From Pseudothioclava sp033100795 (GTDB taxonomy: Bacteria; Pseudomonadota; Alphaproteobacteria; Rhodobacterales; Rhodobacteraceae), in assembly GCF_033100795.1 (NCBI RefSeq), contig NZ_JAWLVI010000002.1, forward strand, positions 248,001 through 312,000: a DNA stretch of 64,000 nucleotides. Reading direction: 5' to 3'. A model generated the notes under the pieces. It was not told the DNA's origin, did not search any database, and saw nothing but the letters and a program-made list of their open reading frames with translations. The first letter of the stretch is position 1, and each line of letters begins with the position of its first letter. The position numbers and the translations under genes were made by a program. Shown here one piece after another: positions 61,325 through 64,000 of this stretch.

Positions 61325-62172
61325 ACACCCTTCTTTCCGTCGGTCACGGCTATTCGGCACGCGCGCTGGCACGGCTTCTGGTGCCGCAGGGCTGGCGGAT
61401 CATCGCCACCACGCGCAGTCCTGACAAATCGGATGAGCTGCGTGCCGAAGGGGTCGAGCCAATCTTTTGGGACGGGGGCGAATTGCCACTGTCCGAGGCG
61501 ACGCATCTGCTGACTTCGGTTGCCCCTGACGGGGCTGGCGATCCGGTTCTCGCTGCGCAGAAAGATGAAATTGCTGCATCGCAGTATTTGCAGTGGGCCG
61601 GCTATCTTTCAACGGTTGGTGTCTACGGCGATCATCAGGGCGGATGGGTGGACGAGGATACCCCACTGACCCCAGCAACCAAGCGCGGCCAAGCCCGTGT
61701 CGAGGCCGAGGCCGCTTGGCAGGCGCTTTGCACTGACGCGGGATTGCCGCTGCATATTTTTCGGCTTGCCGGCATCTACGGCCCCGGTCGTGGCCCGTTC
61801 GAGAAAGTCCGCAGCGGCACCGCGCGGCAGATCATCAAGCAAGGTCAGGTCTTTTCGCGCATCCACGTCGACGACATCGCGCAGGTTCTGGCAGCCTCGA
61901 TCGCCCAGCCCGACGCTGGCCGCATCTATAACGTCTGCGACGATGACCCAGCCCCGCCGCAGGATGTGCTGTCCTATGCGGCGCGGATGCTCGACTTGCC
62001 ACCACCACCCGCGATCCGCTTTGAAGATGCCGAGCTAACCCCGATGGCCCGCAGCTTCTATGCTGAAAGCAAGAAGGTGCGGAACGACCGGATCAAATCC
62101 GAGCTTGGCGTGAAGCTTCTTTACCCCGATTACCGAACGGGGCTGGCGGCGATTTTGCGCGCCGAGGTATAA
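61321..62172 (+). CDS. NAD-dependent epimerase/dehydratase family (YeeZ-like) protein
   Basis: A 283-residue extended short-chain dehydrogenase-like Rossmann protein. The nucleotide loop is atypical: GHGYSARAL replaces the usual GGTGFIG. The LSTVGVYGDHQGGWVDE segment equals the usual S/T-Y-K region, but the catalytic Tyr-x3-Lys pair is not clean, as in YeeZ relatives, so activity is uncertain. The C-terminal SRIHVDDIAQVLAAS and RIYNVCDD segments fit the family. Overlap with the SelW-like gene suggests shared translation. Confidence 0.82.
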   Translation: MNTLLSVGHGYSARALARLLVPQGWRIIATTRSPDKSDELRAEGVEPIFWDGGELPLSEATHLLTSVAPDGAGDPVLAAQKDEIAASQYLQWAGYLSTVGVYGDHQGGWVDEDTPLTPATKRGQARVEAEAAWQALCTDAGLPLHIFRLAGIYGPGRGPFEKVRSGTARQIIKQGQVFSRIHVDDIAQVLAASIAQPDAGRIYNVCDDDPAPPQDVLSYAARMLDLPPPPAIRFEDAELTPMARSFYAESKKVRNDRIKSELGVKLLYPDYRTGLAAILRAEV

Positions 62173-62281
62173 GCTCTCGGGGCGACAGGATCTGTTCTGG
62201 AAGCTCGCGAAGAATTGCTTCGCGCCAATGTGGCGGCTTGGCAGACGCAGAACCCAACCGACAGCGCCAAATGGATCCGGT

Positions 62282-62887
62282 TCAGAACGCGATCCAGGCG
62301 CCACCGTCCGATAGCCCCCAACTAAGCTTGCGGCCATGGGCGGCGGCCTCGCGCGGGAGCAGGGCGAATTGCACCTGCGCGGGGCGGAGGGCGACCTCGG
62401 TGCCGTTCAGCGCCGCCCAAAGTGCGGAGTCGGGTTTTGTGCGGTCGGCCTCCGCGCGGACAAGCCAGCCCGTCTCGCTTTCCTCGATCGTTACCTTCCC
62501 GCCCCAGGGCAGGGCGGTCTCGATACACAAAATCGCAAGATAGGCGAGCTTGACCATATCGCGCGGCTGATCAGCTTGTGGCGCGAACGCAAGTTTGAGC
62601 CGCCCCGAGGAGGACAACTCATTCAGCAGAGCATTGATCTCGCGCGCGGCAATCATCTGGCCTTTGCTCGCGTTGCCAAAGGCGACCCGAAAGAACTTCA
62701 GCTTGGCATTGGCGGCTGCCACGCTTTCGGCGATCAGCGCGATCTCGGGTGACATGCCGGCGCCCGACAGTCCCAGTAGCTCAACCCCATTGCTGATTGC
62801 GCTCAATGGGCTAATTAGATCGTGACACAGACGCGAGCCGACAAGGGCCACAAGGTCAGCCGGAAGGGTGTCAGGGTCGTCAGTCAT
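62282..62887 (-). CDS. chpT: histidine phosphotransferase ChpT-like
   Basis: A 201-residue protein with the ChpT layout: a dimerisation/histidine domain with His22 in GSRLCHDLISPLSAISNGVELL, followed by a degenerate ATPase-like domain ending in GLSDGGAWI. In Caulobacter ChpT carries phosphate from CckA to CtrA and CpdR and so controls the cell cycle; in Rhodobacter the same relay governs motility and gene transfer agent production, relevant to the flagellar and DUF2793 genes in this window. It is divergent from the DUF3553 gene. Confidence 0.87.
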   Translation of the reverse strand: MTDDPDTLPADLVALVGSRLCHDLISPLSAISNGVELLGLSGAGMSPEIALIAESVAAANAKLKFFRVAFGNASKGQMIAAREINALLNELSSSGRLKLAFAPQADQPRDMVKLAYLAILCIETALPWGGKVTIEESETGWLVRAEADRTKPDSALWAALNGTEVALRPAQVQFALLPREAAAHGRKLSWGLSDGGAWIAF

Positions 62888-62913
62888 GGGGCAGTTCCAA
62901 AGATGAGGTCATA

Positions 62914-63087
62914 ATGAACGAGATTCTTGAACCCGGTATGCTGGTGCGCAACCCGAAGGCTCCCGATTGGGGTGTCGGTCAGGTGCAGTCGCGTATTGGC
63001 GATAAGATTACAGTAAATTTCGAGCATGTAGGCAAACAGGTTATTGATGGGCGTCGTGTCGAGCTTTCTCTCGTTATCGAAGGGTAA
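62914..63087 (+). CDS. DUF3553 small protein
   Basis: A 57-residue protein (start MNEILEPGMLVRNPKAPDWG, in part; end RRVELSLVIEG). The pattern of short beta strands with WGVGQVQSRIGDKITVNFEH is the DUF3553 family, similar to the SH3-like fold seen in some DNA-binding tails. GAGG lies 5 bases before the ATG. It starts 26 bases from the chpT start on the other strand. A specific role is not known to me. Confidence 0.75.
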   Translation: MNEILEPGMLVRNPKAPDWGVGQVQSRIGDKITVNFEHVGKQVIDGRRVELSLVIEG

Positions 63088-63299
63088 GGTTGACAAAGGG
63101 TTAAGTAATTCATTCGGACGAACGGAGCCATGATCATGCGCTGGCTGTCCAGGTGTTGGCAATCATCATTCCGTGGTCGGGAGGCGTAGCCAAAGCCGTA
63201 AGGTTGCAGTGCTTGCCGTATTTGACAGGTTAAGCCTGTCCGGGGGCTGATGCCCTGCAATTTGCTGTCTGAATCGCTATCGTCAGGTGGCGGCGCAGA

Positions 63300-64000
63300 T
63301 TAAGGGTCGCGGGTCTCGGTTTGCGGCTCGGGGGCGAAAGCGGAAATCTCGATCAGAAAGCGTTCCGAAAGCGGCAGGCTGGCGGCGCCGATTTCGCGCG
63401 CGCGCGGGCCGACGGAGCCAGCCAGAACGTCGGGCTGGCGAGAGCCCGCCAGATCGACTTCGGCCAAGGCTTGCGTGGTCGCAGCGACGAGGCGGTCACG
63501 CAGGGAATGGGGCATCCAGCCGTCAATGACGACCGCTTCGAGGTCGCAAAGAGCCTCGGCCGCAGCGCTGATATGGGCCAATCCCCGCGCGGCAATTTCG
63601 ATCCACGGCGCGACAAGCGCGTCATCCAGCGCCCAACCTTCATGCGCTTCCCACAGGAAGTCGCCGGATTTTCCCGCCGCGGCCAGCCGGTCTTCAAGCA
63701 CATGAAGCGAGGCGAATTCGCGCAACTGCCGCGCGCCGCCCTTGCCGTCCGGCACGGGCATCGAGGCAATGGCGCCCGCGTTCCCGCGCACGCCTGCGAA
63801 CATCGTGCCGTTCAGGACGATCCCGCCGCCGATGAAGAAGCCAATGAAAACATAAAGGAAGTTTTCAGGCAGTTGATTTTCGCCGAACACCAGCTCGGCG
63901 TTGCACGCAGCCGAGGCGTCGTTCTCCAGCATCACTGGCCAGGGCAGAATCTCGGCCAGTTCCGCGCGCAGGTCACACTCGCGCCAGTCATCCATCGAGC
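63300..64000 (-). CDS. ROK family protein (sugar kinase or repressor), truncated by window edge
   Basis: At least 233 residues of the C-terminal part of a ROK family protein, which may be a sugar kinase or a transcriptional repressor. Visible are the ENDASAACNAELVFGE segment and the ATP-site loop FIGFFIGGGIVLNG; the zinc-binding Cys-rich loop of kinases is missing (GAIASMPVPDGKGGARQL at that place), which fits the repressor (NagC/XylR-like) type better. The N-terminus, where a DNA-binding helix-turn-helix would be, is beyond the window. Unit and substrate unknown. Confidence 0.75.
   Translation of the reverse strand, partial: SMDDWRECDLRAELAEILPWPVMLENDASAACNAELVFGENQLPENFLYVFIGFFIGGGIVLNGTMFAGVRGNAGAIASMPVPDGKGGARQLREFASLHVLEDRLAAAGKSGDFLWEAHEGWALDDALVAPWIEIAARGLAHISAAAEALCDLEAVVIDGWMPHSLRDRLVAATTQALAEVDLAGSRQPDVLAGSVGPRAREIGAASLPLSERFLIEISAFAPEPQTETRDP

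Noticed and set aside
1..64000. CRISPR arrays, tRNA and rRNA genes, defence islands
   Set aside because: I looked for direct-repeat arrays, cloverleaf-like tRNA patterns and nuclease/toxin-antitoxin pairs on both strands and saw none that I could support.

Overview
The window is GC-rich (roughly 60% by eye), densely packed chromosomal DNA. It comes from an alphaproteobacterium, most likely of the order Rhodobacterales (Rhodobacter/Roseobacter group). The evidence is the gene order rpsT-dnaA-dnaN-recF-gyrB, a trgA-trgB-cysK block, the alphaproteobacterial flagellin regulators FlaF and FlbT, a ChpT-type phosphotransferase, a SltF-like flagellar lytic transglycosylase, and a DUF4170-waaA-lpxK lipid A/Kdo block. 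I do not assign a genus. I see no tRNA, rRNA or CRISPR array.

Layout. 1-3.3 kb: the end of tamB, a YihY/BrkB membrane protein and a phosphohexomutase. 3.3-4.0 kb: a small graveyard of two decayed insertion sequences (IS6-like and IS3-like) lying against the end of a flagellar gene. 4.0-10.4 kb: flagellar cluster A. On the minus strand it holds a FlgJ-like rod protein, a FlgN-like chaperone, flagellin, FlaF, FlbT and a DUF1217 protein. On the plus strand it holds FliK and FlgD. 10.4-22.7 kb: a housekeeping/replication block with ubiB and ubiE (minus), then mutM, an enoyl-CoA hydratase, rpsT, dnaA, dnaN, recF, a VOC protein, a LysE-type exporter and gyrB. 22.7-27.8 kb: flagellar cluster B (sltF-like, flhA, fliR, flhB, a coiled-coil FliJ-like protein), so the flagellar genes flank the dnaA block. 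28.0-34.2 kb: trgA, trgB, cysK, a large MscS channel and a DUF4386 membrane protein. 34.4-36.1 kb: an orphan phage-like pair, a DUF2793 fibre/spike protein and a small companion. 36.2-42.3 kb: zapE, DUF4170-waaA-lpxK, dsbA-like, dciA and mutY. 42.3-48.6 kb: alkB, an asparaginase, an IalB-family protein, a short crotonase, DUF2853, ahcY and an HD hydrolase. 48.7-57.5 kb: rlmN, an ArnT-like glycosyltransferase, a LOG protein, dapD, a small unknown, a lytic transglycosylase, NnrU, DUF4202, a DMT exporter and HU. 57.7-64 kb: an adenine deaminase/AMP nucleosidase operon, a SelW-like protein, an NAD-epimerase, chpT, a DUF3553 small gene and a partial ROK protein.

Most of the window is conserved core genome. 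The accessory or odd parts are the IS remnants, the orphan DUF2793 pair, the palindrome inside the gyrB promoter spacer, the stem-loop in the flagellin leader that may be an FlbT target, and the unexplained 63.1-63.3 kb stretch. I found nothing I can honestly call a new defence or mobile system. Starts were chosen mainly from ribosome-binding sites and family N-termini. No searches were run, so family names rest on recognition of the translated sequence.
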